From assembly GCA_027294455.1 (NCBI GenBank), contig JAPULZ010000205.1, forward strand, positions 1 through 33,268: a stretch of DNA of 33,268 bases, written 5' to 3'. Positions 15,549 through 24,128 of this stretch are shown in pieces. The notes below the pieces were generated by a model that saw only the letters and a list, made by a program, of their open reading frames with translations, was not told the origin of the DNA and did no database searches. A program made the position numbers and the translations under genes. How positions within the stretch are numbered: the stretch's first letter is position 1; each line of letters begins with the position of its first letter. Source of the DNA: Gemmatimonadota bacterium (GTDB lineage Bacteria; Gemmatimonadota; Gemmatimonadetes; Gemmatimonadales; GWC2-71-9).

Positions 15549-15717
15549 CGTGGCCGTTCCTTATGTAGTCGGCCAACAGATTATGGGGTGCACCGGGTCG
15601 ATGCCGTGGCTCATGTCACAGGTTGATTCTCGGGAGATTTTCGGGGGCGATGGTCCCCCCCTTCCCCCTCAGGCCAGGGAATTGGAGGGTCAGCCCGTGG
15701 GGCCGATCGGATCCCAG

Positions 15718-15984
15718 CTACGCCAGCGGCCCGGTGCCGTCGAAGGCCACCGCCCGGTCCTCGCCACCGGCGTAGGTGTTCCTCCGGACCATGAACTCGC
15801 CGGTTCGGCCGTCGTCCAGCGTGAGCTGGTAGCGGTTGCCGGCGGTCAGGCCGGCCTGGAACCTCACCGAGATCGTGCCATACCAGCGGGCAGGTTCCTG
15901 ATCCTTCACCTCCTCGAGGGAGACGTCCACGTCGGTACAGACGACGGTGCCGTCTTCGAGGATGGTGCAGCGGTGGAATGCCAT
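15718..15984 (-). CDS. Small hypothetical protein, 88 residues
   Basis: ATG 15984 is preceded by AGGAG 10 bases upstream. The product is acidic, without signal peptide or membrane segment. It begins MAFHRCTILEDGTVVCTDVD, then reads 'WYGTISVRFQAGLTAGNRYQ' and 'LTLDDGRTGEFMVRRNTYAG'. The alternation of hydrophobic and polar residues suggests a small beta-barrel. Codon use and protein-like composition support it as real, and the opposite strand gives only Gly/Arg-rich frames. It is divergent from the MATE gene, with 126 bp between them. I do not recognise the family. Confidence 0.65.
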   Translation of the reverse strand: MAFHRCTILEDGTVVCTDVDVSLEEVKDQEPARWYGTISVRFQAGLTAGNRYQLTLDDGRTGEFMVRRNTYAGGEDRAVAFDGTGPLA

Positions 15985-16110
15985 GGGTCCTGGTCTCCTG
16001 CTAGCGTTGTCGAGTGTCGGTGCCGCTCACAAAGATGACGATCACCGGGCCGGCGAGCAAATGCGACCGCCCCTCGCGGGGCCCCCCGGCAGACTGCATC
16101 TTACCGATCC

Positions 16111-17535
16111 ATGGCCGCTGCCCCCCGTCTCGCCAAGCAATTCGACCGATCCATCGTGGAGGGTCCCATTCCCCGGGCGGTGTGGCAGCTCGCGTGGCCG
16201 ACCATGCTCCACAACGTCATCGGCGGCTTTCAAGGCATCGTGGATCACGTCATGGTCGGGCACTACGTCGGGTTCGCCGGCAACGCCGCCATCGGAGTCG
16301 CCTGGCAGATCTTTCTCGTTGTCATGCTCTTCGTCAATTCGCTGTTCGTGGGCATGGGCGTGCTGGTCGCCCGGTTCGCGGGGGCCAACGATCCGGAAAA
16401 GGTCAACCGCACCGTGTACCAGGCGCTGCTCACCACCTTGGTGATGTCGTTCGGCCTGCTGGCACCGATCGGATATTTCCTGTCGCCGACTCTGCTCGAT
16501 CTCGTGAACGCCACGCCGGAAGTCCGAGCCGAGGCGCTGCCGTATCTCAGGATCATGTTCTTGTTCAGTATCGGCATGATGGTGTTCTTCATGTTGGGCG
16601 GTGCGCTCCGTTCGGCCGGAGATGCCAAGACGCCGCTGCGGTTCGGCTTGGGACTGACGTTTCTCAATCTCGTATTGAACGTGATCTTCATTCGGGGCTT
16701 GGGGCCGATTCCGGCGTTCGGCACGACCGGTGCGGCCATGGGCACCGTGATCGCAGGTGCGCTCGTGGGCCTGGTCGCGCTGCACCGGTTGTTCTTCTCT
16801 GACCATTGGGTCGTGCAGTTCCATCGGGGGATGAACTGGCGGCCGGACTGGTCCATCATCCGCTCGCTCTTCAAGTTCGGCATTCCGGCGGGTTTTCAGG
16901 GCGTCGCGATGAACGTGGGCGGCGTGATTCTGCTCGCGTTCGTGGGTTCACTGGAGCAGAGCGGACAAGCTCAGGCTGCCTATGCCGTGAGCTATACGCA
17001 ACTGTTCTCGTTGATCACGTGGACGTCGGTGGGGTTGATGGGCGCGGCGGCGGCCGTCGCCGGGCAGAATCTGGGTGCCGGGCATCCCGACCGTGCCGTA
17101 CACGGCGTGCACGTCGCGTCGGTGATCGGTCTCGCCGTGGCAGGCGCCGTCGGCCTGCTGTTTCTCACGATTCCCCGTGCGCTTCTCGGCATCTTCGGGA
17201 TGGAAGATCCCGTGGTGGTCAACATCGGCGAACAGCTTCTCACCTATTTGAGCGTGTCGGGGCTATTCATCGCCGTTGCGTTGTCTTACACCGGCGGCCT
17301 CCAAGGCACCGGCGACACGAAGGGGCCACTGTATATCTCTCTCGTCTCGCAGATCGCCGTGCCTATTGGCATTTGTAGCGTGATTCAGGCGACGACAGGT
17401 TTGGCGCCCCGCGACATCTGGCTAGCGATTTTGGTGGGACACGTGACGCGATGCGGATTGAGTGTCCTACGGTTTCGGCAAGGCCGATGGCGGGAGATTG
17501 AGGTGCATATCGGAGGAGCGGCGACTGGAAAGTAA
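16111..17535 (+). CDS. MATE family multidrug/Na+ antiporter
   Basis: The product is 474 residues from ATG 16111, about the usual MATE length, with twelve predicted transmembrane helices. The two MatE halves are visible: the first from 'VWQLAWPTMLHNVIGGFQGI' to about residue 225, and the second from 'FKFGIPAGFQGVAMNVGGVI' onward. Family landmarks include VDHVMVGHYVG, 'GALRSAGDAKTPLRFGLGLT', 'NVIFIRGLGPIPAFGTTGAA', 'GQNLGAGHPDRA' and 'GGLQGTGDTKGPL'. It would export cationic drugs or metabolites using a Na+ or H+ gradient in the inner membrane. No clear ribosome site precedes the start. It converges with the ADOP gene 70 bp downstream. Confidence 0.93.
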   Translation: MAAAPRLAKQFDRSIVEGPIPRAVWQLAWPTMLHNVIGGFQGIVDHVMVGHYVGFAGNAAIGVAWQIFLVVMLFVNSLFVGMGVLVARFAGANDPEKVNRTVYQALLTTLVMSFGLLAPIGYFLSPTLLDLVNATPEVRAEALPYLRIMFLFSIGMMVFFMLGGALRSAGDAKTPLRFGLGLTFLNLVLNVIFIRGLGPIPAFGTTGAAMGTVIAGALVGLVALHRLFFSDHWVVQFHRGMNWRPDWSIIRSLFKFGIPAGFQGVAMNVGGVILLAFVGSLEQSGQAQAAYAVSYTQLFSLITWTSVGLMGAAAAVAGQNLGAGHPDRAVHGVHVASVIGLAVAGAVGLLFLTIPRALLGIFGMEDPVVVNIGEQLLTYLSVSGLFIAVALSYTGGLQGTGDTKGPLYISLVSQIAVPIGICSVIQATTGLAPRDIWLAILVGHVTRCGLSVLRFRQGRWREIEVHIGGAATGK

Positions 17536-17584
17536 AACTTGGATTGGGCCGGGTCGATCCCGGGGAAACATCCGGGCGGAGTAA

Positions 17585-17598
17585 CGCTCGGCCGAGCG
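17585..17598. terminator. Short palindrome between convergent genes
   Basis: CGCTCGGCCGAGCG is a 14-base perfect palindrome that can fold as a 5-bp stem with a GGCC loop. It lies between the stops of the MATE gene (17535) and the ADOP gene (17606), so it could serve both directions. No T-run flanks it. Confidence 0.3.
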
Positions 17599-17605
17599 GT
17601 CTCGT

Positions 17606-20347
17606 CTAGGTCTGTCGTAGAGCTTCCGCCGGAGCAATCAACGTCGCTCGCCGTGCCGGGATGAAGCACGCGGCAATCGCCACGGCCGTCAGTGAAACGG
17701 CGGCGGCCAAGAGCGCGAGCGCGTCTCCACTCGACACGCCAAAGATCAACGACGACAGCAGCTTGCCCAAGGCCAGCGCGCCGACACTCCCGAGCACCAC
17801 CCCAGCCGCCGCGAGTCGAGCGCCGTGCCGTAAGAAGAGGCGCAGCGTATCACCTCGTGCCGCGCCCAACGCCGACCGCAAGCCGATCTCCCGTGTGCGT
17901 TGCGTGACGGAGAATGCCACCACGCCGTAGACACCGAGGCCGGCGAGCAGCAACGCGGCCAGGGCAAACGTTCCCATCAACAGCGTCGCGAACCGCGTGG
18001 GACCCATCGGGCGGGCGATGTGCTGCGAGAGCGTGGAGACTTCGTAGAGGGGAATGTCCATGTCCACTGCTCGTACCGCTGTTTGGATCGGTGCGAGGGA
18101 GGGCTCGCCTGTCGTGCCGACCACGAAGTACAGTTCTTGCATCGGGCGTTGTGCCGCCGGATAGAAGACGTCCGCCGGGGAGTCGAGCCCTCCCGGTGTC
18201 GGCACGGGGCCGTCCCACATCGCGTCGTCCGCCACGCCCACCACGCGCCACAGCGTGATCTCGTCACGATCGACTCCAGCTGGGGCGAACGGGTGGAGAT
18301 ACTGGCCGATCGGATCTCGTCCCGGCCACAGCTGTACGGCGAGAGTCTCGCTCACAATGGCCACCGGTTGGGTTCCCAGTCTATCCGCCGTGGTGAACTC
18401 CCGACCCCGGCGCACCGGAACCTGGAGATCTGCGAGTGCCCCTGGACCGATTCGGTGGGCCCTCGCACGGGGGGCATCGCGCAACTCGTCCACGACCATC
18501 CCCTGAGGCACGGCGGTTCCGGGTGCGGACGCATATGCCGGGAGCCCCGGGCCCCATGGTTGCGCCCACTCGATCCCCGGTTCGGTGGCGACGCGCTGTC
18601 GCAGTCGTTCCGTCACGCTCGCAAGTGCCTCCGTGGTGCCATACTTGGCCGTCGGCAATCCCACGCGGAAGGTCAGGACGCGATCCGAGCGATATCCGAC
18701 GTCGATCTCGCGAATGGTGTTCATGCTCCGCAACAGGACGCCGGACGTCGACAGCAACACAGTCGCCGTGGCGATCTCGAACACCACCAACCCGCTGCGC
18801 AGGCGACTTCCCCGGCTTGGATCCGCAGGGGCCGTTCCGGCCAACGGCGTCCGCAGGTCGACGCGGGTGACGCGCAGCGCGGGCAGCACGCCGAACACCA
18901 CGCCGGCCAGGACGCACATGGCGCCGGCGACGAGGATCACCGTGCCGTTCATGCTCACCTGAGCCGCGGGGGGAAGCTGCGTAGCATACACGCGCAGCGA
19001 GCCGCTCACGATACTGAGCAAGACTGGAAGCCCGGCGTTGGCGAGGAGCACACCGAGGGTCCCGCCGGCCAGCGTGACGAGAAATGCCTCGGCCGCGAGG
19101 AAGCGCAACAAGCCACGCCGGCCGGCCCCGAGCGCGAGCCGCACGGCGAGCTCCCGTTCGCGATGTGCACCGCGGACGAGCATCAAGTTGGCGATGTTGA
19201 AGCAGCCGATCAACAGCAGCACCGCCGACGCGGTGAGCAATACCAGGAGTGGGCCGCGGGCCCTCGCGGTCCGCGACAGCGACGTGAGCCGTAGCTTGAT
19301 CCCGTATCCACGGTTCGACGTGGGATGATCCTCGGCCAACTGGGCGGCGAGCCGGTCCACTTCTTCTTGCGCTTGCTCCGGTGTGACGTCTTCCTTGATG
19401 ACGCCGAGGATCGAAAATGCCCTGGCGGTGCGTTCGGCGAACAACGAGTCCCCTCTCGCGTGCGCGGCGCCGGCCATCATCGCCGGCGCCCAGAGATCCA
19501 CCTCCGACCCCAGATCCTGGCCGAAAGGATACGAGAACTCCGGATTGAGTACGCCGACCACGGTGTAGGGGGCACCGCTCAAGTTCACGGACGTGCCGAG
19601 GATCTCGGGATCTCCGCCGAAGTAGCTCTGCCAGATCTTGTGCGTGATGACGACGACGGGATGCCCGCCGGGGATTTGATCGTCTTCGTCATCGATCATT
19701 CTACCGAGTTGCGGACGCGCCCCGTACATGTCGAGGAAGCGCGGGGTTACGTACCGTACGAAGAAACGTTGCGCCTGGTCTCGACCGGTCAGGACCGCGC
19801 TTCCCAGGCGCACGCCTTCGAAGATCTCGAATGACGTCGCGCGCTCTTTGATGTAGCGGTAGTTCTGGTGCGACCAGTAATACTGCAAGACTCCGGTCCC
19901 CAGCTGCTGCCGCGGCGCATACACTTGTCGCTCGGCGCCCGGGAACGGCGGCGGCACGATGAGCACACCGTGGACGACGCTGAAGATCGCCGTGGTCGTA
20001 CCGATGCCGAGACCGAGGGTCAGCACGACCACCGTGGTGAAGCCGGGCGCCCGCCTGAGGGAGCGGAGCGCGATCCGGAGGTCCTGGATGAGATGGGCCA
20101 CGGTGGAGTCTCCTCCTCCCGGGCGGCGCAGTGTGTGTTCGGGGGACTGGCTGCGAGGGCGGGTTATGGCCGCGGCGGAGGCCAACGCGTGTCGCCAATA
20201 CCAGCGGGCGGCCGCGCGACGTCCGCGATGTCGTACCTCGGTCTCGAAGCCTTCGCTGAGGTCGCCCAGGATCACTTCCCGCGATTCGCCCCGGAAGCAA
20301 AGGGCCACGAGGCGTTGCGCGAGCCGTGGCGGGCGAGGAGGCCTCAT
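17606..20347 (-). CDS. ADOP-type MacB/FtsX permease with permease prefix domain
   Basis: The product is 913 residues. ATG 20347 overlaps the PadR stop by four bases (ATGA), which fixes the start. Residues 1-80 are the prefix domain of PadR-linked ADOPs ('ESREVILGDLSEGFETEVRH', 'RWYWRHALAS'). A first helix at about 104-130 ('TTVVVLTLGLGIGTTTAIFS') leads into a periplasmic MacB_PCD core, then an FtsX unit ('NIANLMLVRGAHRERELAVR', 'LALGAGRR'). A second PCD follows, then a second FtsX unit ('GVVAFSVTQRTREIGLRSAL', 'GAARGD') and the terminal 'PARRATLIAPAEALRQT'. These duplicated permeases usually lack an adjacent ATPase and are thought to use a distant one. The substrate is unknown. The PadR encoded just upstream is the likely regulator. 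Confidence 0.92.
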   Translation of the reverse strand: MRPPRPPRLAQRLVALCFRGESREVILGDLSEGFETEVRHRGRRAAARWYWRHALASAAAITRPRSQSPEHTLRRPGGGDSTVAHLIQDLRIALRSLRRAPGFTTVVVLTLGLGIGTTTAIFSVVHGVLIVPPPFPGAERQVYAPRQQLGTGVLQYYWSHQNYRYIKERATSFEIFEGVRLGSAVLTGRDQAQRFFVRYVTPRFLDMYGARPQLGRMIDDEDDQIPGGHPVVVITHKIWQSYFGGDPEILGTSVNLSGAPYTVVGVLNPEFSYPFGQDLGSEVDLWAPAMMAGAAHARGDSLFAERTARAFSILGVIKEDVTPEQAQEEVDRLAAQLAEDHPTSNRGYGIKLRLTSLSRTARARGPLLVLLTASAVLLLIGCFNIANLMLVRGAHRERELAVRLALGAGRRGLLRFLAAEAFLVTLAGGTLGVLLANAGLPVLLSIVSGSLRVYATQLPPAAQVSMNGTVILVAGAMCVLAGVVFGVLPALRVTRVDLRTPLAGTAPADPSRGSRLRSGLVVFEIATATVLLSTSGVLLRSMNTIREIDVGYRSDRVLTFRVGLPTAKYGTTEALASVTERLRQRVATEPGIEWAQPWGPGLPAYASAPGTAVPQGMVVDELRDAPRARAHRIGPGALADLQVPVRRGREFTTADRLGTQPVAIVSETLAVQLWPGRDPIGQYLHPFAPAGVDRDEITLWRVVGVADDAMWDGPVPTPGGLDSPADVFYPAAQRPMQELYFVVGTTGEPSLAPIQTAVRAVDMDIPLYEVSTLSQHIARPMGPTRFATLLMGTFALAALLLAGLGVYGVVAFSVTQRTREIGLRSALGAARGDTLRLFLRHGARLAAAGVVLGSVGALALGKLLSSLIFGVSSGDALALLAAAVSLTAVAIAACFIPARRATLIAPAEALRQT

Positions 20348-20679
20348 CCGGCGGCCAGCTCGTCGAGGCGTTCCAGTCGTCCCCGGGCCATCGTCGCCAG
20401 CATCTCGTAACTGGTTTTGAGGGCTCGGGCCCCGGCGGGCGTCAACGAATAGAATCGCTTGCGCCGGCCCCCGCGGATGGGGGTTGGATCGCCGAGAGAG
20501 GACGACACGCATCCCCGGCGTTGGAGTCGCTCGAGGGTGAGGTGGATCGAACCCGGCGAGCGTGCTCTCCCCGTTTCCTGCTCCACGAATTCGCGGACGG
20601 CGTTTCCATGGGCCTCCTCGCCCAAGGCCACGAGTGCGAAGAGCAATACCTGCTCGAATTCTCCCAGCGCTCTGCCCAT
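20344..20679 (-). CDS. PadR family regulator coupled to the ADOP permease
   Basis: ATG 20679 is preceded by GGGAG 6 bases upstream. An in-frame start at 20742 would place the operator-like site inside the gene and has no ribosome site. The 111-residue product has the PadR winged helix: 'LGEFEQVLLFALVALGEEAH', 'GNAVREFVEQETGRARSPGS', 'IHLTLERLQRRGCVSSSL' and 'GGRRKRFYSLTPAGARALKT'. The stop overlaps the ADOP start as ATGA, so both proteins are made from one transcript. It probably represses this transcript until a ligand or membrane stress relieves it. The ligand is unknown. Confidence 0.92.
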   Translation of the reverse strand: MGRALGEFEQVLLFALVALGEEAHGNAVREFVEQETGRARSPGSIHLTLERLQRRGCVSSSLGDPTPIRGGRRKRFYSLTPAGARALKTSYEMLATMARGRLERLDELAAG

Positions 20680-20709
20680 GCTCGACTCCCGTGAGGTTCG
20701 ATCTATTAA

Positions 20710-20720
20710 ACACACAGTGT
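20710..20720. promoter_or_regulatory. Possible PadR operator upstream of the PadR-ADOP operon
   Basis: ACAC-ACA-GTGT is a short inverted repeat in an AT-rich patch (TATTAAACACACAGTGTAGG), 30 bases upstream of the PadR start. ACAC/GTGT half-sites are common in PadR and related operators. The arms are short, so confidence is low. Confidence 0.35.
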
Positions 20721-20829
20721 AGGTAAAAGGTCCCCGGCGCAACCCCTCACGTCGTTTCCGGCTTCTCTAGCCGCTCCAGTTCCACACGCCTATTCTTTCC
20801 CCACCCACCTACTCATCCGAGGTGATGTC

Positions 20830-23800
20830 ATGAGACGCTTTCCTTTATGTCTGGCCGTCACGATGGCCGTCGCGGCGCAGAGCCTGTCGGCCCAGGTGAC
20901 CGCCCGCCGGCCGTTCCTCTTCAAGGACGCCCGCAGCGAAATGGCCGCCGCCAGGGCTCGGGGCGACGCCGACGTGTTGCTGGTGATCGCGTCGATGCCG
21001 GGCGCCAACGAGCGGGTCGCGACCCTCATCACGGCCTGGGGTGGGGACATTCAGTTTCGGCAAGATGCCGTGGACTACCTGCGTGCACGCGTTCCGGTGG
21101 ACAGCGTGGAGGTTCTGGTGGTCCACCCCGACGTACACAGCCTCGACGTCTCCAAGCCGTCGGCCAACAGGCTGGGACGGGTGAACAGCGACGGGGCCGC
21201 GCCGCTGCCTGCAGAGTCCGCGTTACCCACCATGCAGCAGGATACTTTGTGGCCGCCCATGCTCGGCGACCAACCGCTTTCCAACCGCTACAGTCCCCTC
21301 GGCGACCTCAACGCCCTCGGGTTCCTGGAAAAAAATCCGACCTTCGATGGCCGGGGGGTCACGATCGCCCTGATCGACGGCAATCCGGATCCGCTGCTCC
21401 CCGAGCTTCAGGTGGCCACGTCCCTCGACGGGCAATCGATTCCGAAGATCGCCATTTACGAGACCGTGGTCGACGCGGAAGAAGAACCCGACGGGCGCTG
21501 GGTTCCGATGAGCGACGAGGTGGTGGCCACAGGGACGCAGTTCACGTTCGACAGTACGGCCTACACGGCACCGCATTCCGGCACGTTTCGCATCGGGATG
21601 TTCGACGAGGCGTGGCGCGACTCGCTGGGCAATCTGGGCATGGATGGGGACATGAATCGGGACGGCAACCCCGAGGGATCGAGCCGGCTCTTTGCCGTGT
21701 TGTGGAGTGAGGGGACGAACGACGTGTGGGTGGACACCGATCAGGATCAGGACTTCAGCGACGAGACGGCGCTGACCGACTACAACGACCGCCCGGTGTT
21801 CGGCGTGTTGGGGACGGACGACCCGGAGACGCCTATCCGCGAATCGGTGGCGTTCGGGATTCAGACCGACGCGGCCAAGCAAATGGTGGGTTTGAACCTC
21901 GGTGTCGAGAGCCATGCGTCGCTGGTGGTGGGCGCAGCGGTGGCGAGCCGGGGGGAAACGGGCCGGTTCGACGGCGTCGCCCCCGGGGCTCGACTCGCCA
22001 GTGTGTCGGAAGGCGGGGCATCCTACGGGCAAACTGAAGCGCTCATCGTCGCCATCATGAATCCCGCTGTGGACCTCGCGTATCTCGAGCAGAGCTCCCG
22101 CATCACGCGGGCCTACCTGTTGCGAGACGGGCGCCTGGTGCCCACGGTGATCTACGGTCGCCTCATCGCCAAATACAGGAAGCCCATCATCGTGCCGACC
22201 CACAATTATCCGATCCTGGGCGGCATCGACGACTTCGTGCTGGCGCCCGGCGCCATCGGGATCAACGGACACGAGAGCAAGGAGAACTTCTTCCTGGTCC
22301 ACGGCGTGCGTGTCGAGCACGACGACAACCTGCTCATCACCGGTGGTTACGGCCCCATGGGCAATGGCGCATTCCAGCCCGACGTGATCTCGCCGTCCAA
22401 TTACATCAGCACCTGGCGCGGGTTCCAGGAAGGGCGTGCCATGGCCGGGTTGTTTCAGCTGCCTCCGGGATACACCGTCGCCGGCGGCACGTCCACGGCC
22501 ACGCCCACCGCGGCCGGTGCGGTGGCGCTCCTCATCAGCGCGGCGAAACAGTCGGGAGTCCCGTACGACGCCTTCAAGATCAAGCAGGCACTCACCATGT
22601 CGGCGCGCAACGTCCCGCATCTGCCCTCGTACAAGCAGGGGAACGGCGTGATCGACGTTGCCCGCGCCTGGGATCTCCTGCAGGCGATGGCCGCGGCACC
22701 CGAAGTCACGATCACGAGCCGGGCATCGGTGCGGCACGTGTTCAGTCATCTCTTGCCAACGCCGCACGAGGGTCTGGGGCTCTACGAACGCGACGGCTGG
22801 AACGTCGGCGATTCGGCGGAGCGCACCGTCACGTTCACACGCACGTCAGGACCCGACGGGCCGATGACGTTCACGCTCGGCTGGGTCGGTAACGACAGTG
22901 CGACCTACTCGGCCCCGGCAACGGTCACCCTACCGCTCAACACGCCCGTCCCGACCACCATCGGGGTTGCACCCAGCACGCCGGGGGTGCACACCGCGAT
23001 CTTGACGCTCGATCACGAGAGCATTCCGGGACACGCCCATCGCATGCTGATGGCGGTGGTGGCGGCCCAGCCGCTGATCGCGGCGGACAGCTTCACCATC
23101 GAGCAAGAGACCGAGGTCCCACGTCCGGGGATGCGCAGCTTCTTCTATCGCGTACCCGCAGGCGTGAACGCCCTCAAGGTCGATCTCGAAGCGCCCGAAC
23201 GCGCGGTGTCCCTCGCGGTGATCCGCCCCGATACGCGCGCCGAGAGCACCCGTGGCCTGGGGAGCGAAGCCGGGAGTACCTCATTCGTGGTGAACGAGCC
23301 CATGGCGGGGTTGTGGGAGATACGGCTCACCGACGTGGCCGACACCCGCACGTTCGATTGGGAACAGGCCAAGAAACCGGAACCCGTGCCGCCGACGGAG
23401 GCCACCCTGACCCTCACGGCGTACGCCGCCGAGGTGGTCGCCACCGAGACCGGAGGTATGACCCACCACGTGTCGATCAGCAACGGGATGGCCAAACTCA
23501 CGGCCAGTGCCATGAGCCTGCCGCTGGGAAGCGCGCACCGCGAGCGGCCGACGATTCGCCACACGGAACAGCAGATGTTCGCGGTGGAGGTGCTGCCGGG
23601 CTCACCGTTCCTCCTCGCACGCGTCCGGGGGGTGTCAGATCCTGATGCCGACCTCGACGTGTACGTCTACGATTGCACGGAGGAACGGTGTAGCCAGGCC
23701 GCGAGCGACGCCGATCCGCTGGGTGACGAAACCGTCCTCGTCCGCAATCCGGCGGCCGGGACGTGGAAGATTGTGGTGGATGCTCACGGCGTTCCGTCAG

Positions 23801-24069
23801 GCAGTACGACCTACGAATATCTGGATGTCGTGTTCAATCCCTCGTACGGCTCAGTGGCGGTCACGGATACGCCCGACGAGCGGGGCATGGGTGCGCAGTG
23901 GGCCACCACGGCACACACGTGGACTGCCCCCATGGAGCACGCACCGGGCCGGGCTCCGTTTGCGGCGGTGTTGATTCAAGGACAACCCAAGGGTGGGGAT
24001 GCGTTCTTGGTGACCCTGCAGGAACTGGTGGCGGGAGTCGCCACGGCAACGGAATCGGGTCAACGCTGA
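20830..24069 (+). CDS. Exported subtilisin-family (S8) peptidase, TPPII-like
   Basis: The product is 1079 residues from ATG 20830, with GAGGTGA just upstream. A signal peptide (about 1-21, MRRFPLCLAVTMAVAAQSLS) precedes a propeptide-like region. The catalytic triad is visible as Asp183 (GVTIALIDGNPDPLL), His362 (GVESHASLVVGAAVAS) and Ser555 (GGTSTATPTAAGAVALL). Asn459 (VPTHNYPILG) may serve as the oxyanion residue. The usual HGTH is replaced by SHAS. About 180 residues separate Asp and His, including an acidic 'VWVDTDQDQDFSDETALTDY' loop, as in tripeptidyl-peptidase II relatives. The C-terminal ~400 residues are beta-rich with PPC-like repeats ('DPDADLDVYVYDCTEERCSQ'). It should degrade proteins or peptides outside the cytoplasm. 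It converges on the S9 gene across a strong hairpin. Confidence 0.92.
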   Translation: MRRFPLCLAVTMAVAAQSLSAQVTARRPFLFKDARSEMAAARARGDADVLLVIASMPGANERVATLITAWGGDIQFRQDAVDYLRARVPVDSVEVLVVHPDVHSLDVSKPSANRLGRVNSDGAAPLPAESALPTMQQDTLWPPMLGDQPLSNRYSPLGDLNALGFLEKNPTFDGRGVTIALIDGNPDPLLPELQVATSLDGQSIPKIAIYETVVDAEEEPDGRWVPMSDEVVATGTQFTFDSTAYTAPHSGTFRIGMFDEAWRDSLGNLGMDGDMNRDGNPEGSSRLFAVLWSEGTNDVWVDTDQDQDFSDETALTDYNDRPVFGVLGTDDPETPIRESVAFGIQTDAAKQMVGLNLGVESHASLVVGAAVASRGETGRFDGVAPGARLASVSEGGASYGQTEALIVAIMNPAVDLAYLEQSSRITRAYLLRDGRLVPTVIYGRLIAKYRKPIIVPTHNYPILGGIDDFVLAPGAIGINGHESKENFFLVHGVRVEHDDNLLITGGYGPMGNGAFQPDVISPSNYISTWRGFQEGRAMAGLFQLPPGYTVAGGTSTATPTAAGAVALLISAAKQSGVPYDAFKIKQALTMSARNVPHLPSYKQGNGVIDVARAWDLLQAMAAAPEVTITSRASVRHVFSHLLPTPHEGLGLYERDGWNVGDSAERTVTFTRTSGPDGPMTFTLGWVGNDSATYSAPATVTLPLNTPVPTTIGVAPSTPGVHTAILTLDHESIPGHAHRMLMAVVAAQPLIAADSFTIEQETEVPRPGMRSFFYRVPAGVNALKVDLEAPERAVSLAVIRPDTRAESTRGLGSEAGSTSFVVNEPMAGLWEIRLTDVADTRTFDWEQAKKPEPVPPTEATLTLTAYAAEVVATETGGMTHHVSISNGMAKLTASAMSLPLGSAHRERPTIRHTEQQMFAVEVLPGSPFLLARVRGVSDPDADLDVYVYDCTEERCSQAASDADPLGDETVLVRNPAAGTWKIVVDAHGVPSGSTTYEYLDVVFNPSYGSVAVTDTPDERGMGAQWATTAHTWTAPMEHAPGRAPFAAVLIQGQPKGGDAFLVTLQELVAGVATATESGQR

Positions 24070-24086
24070 GCCGTCGGTCTGGGAAG

Positions 24087-24121
24087 CCCGTAGGGGCGAG
24101 GCACTGTCTCGCCCCTACGGG
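24087..24121. repeat. Interspersed palindromic repeat, copy 3, between convergent genes
   Basis: A perfect 14-bp stem (24087-24100 with 24108-24121; core GTAGGGGCGAG/CTCGCCCCTAC) encloses the 7-base loop GCACTGT. It sits between the stops of the S8 gene (24069) and the S9 gene (24129). It may act as a bidirectional terminator as well as a dispersed repeat. Confidence 0.8.
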
Positions 24122-24128
24122 TTGGCGT

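Noticed and set aside
15640..15680. G/C homopolymer runs after the small orphan gene as a terminator
   Set aside because: There is no inverted repeat and no T-tract; it is probably spacer sequence.
20348..20713. Extension of the ADOP permease to a start at 20713
   Set aside because: It would overlap the whole PadR gene. The ATGA overlap at 20344-20347 is the standard PadR-ADOP junction.
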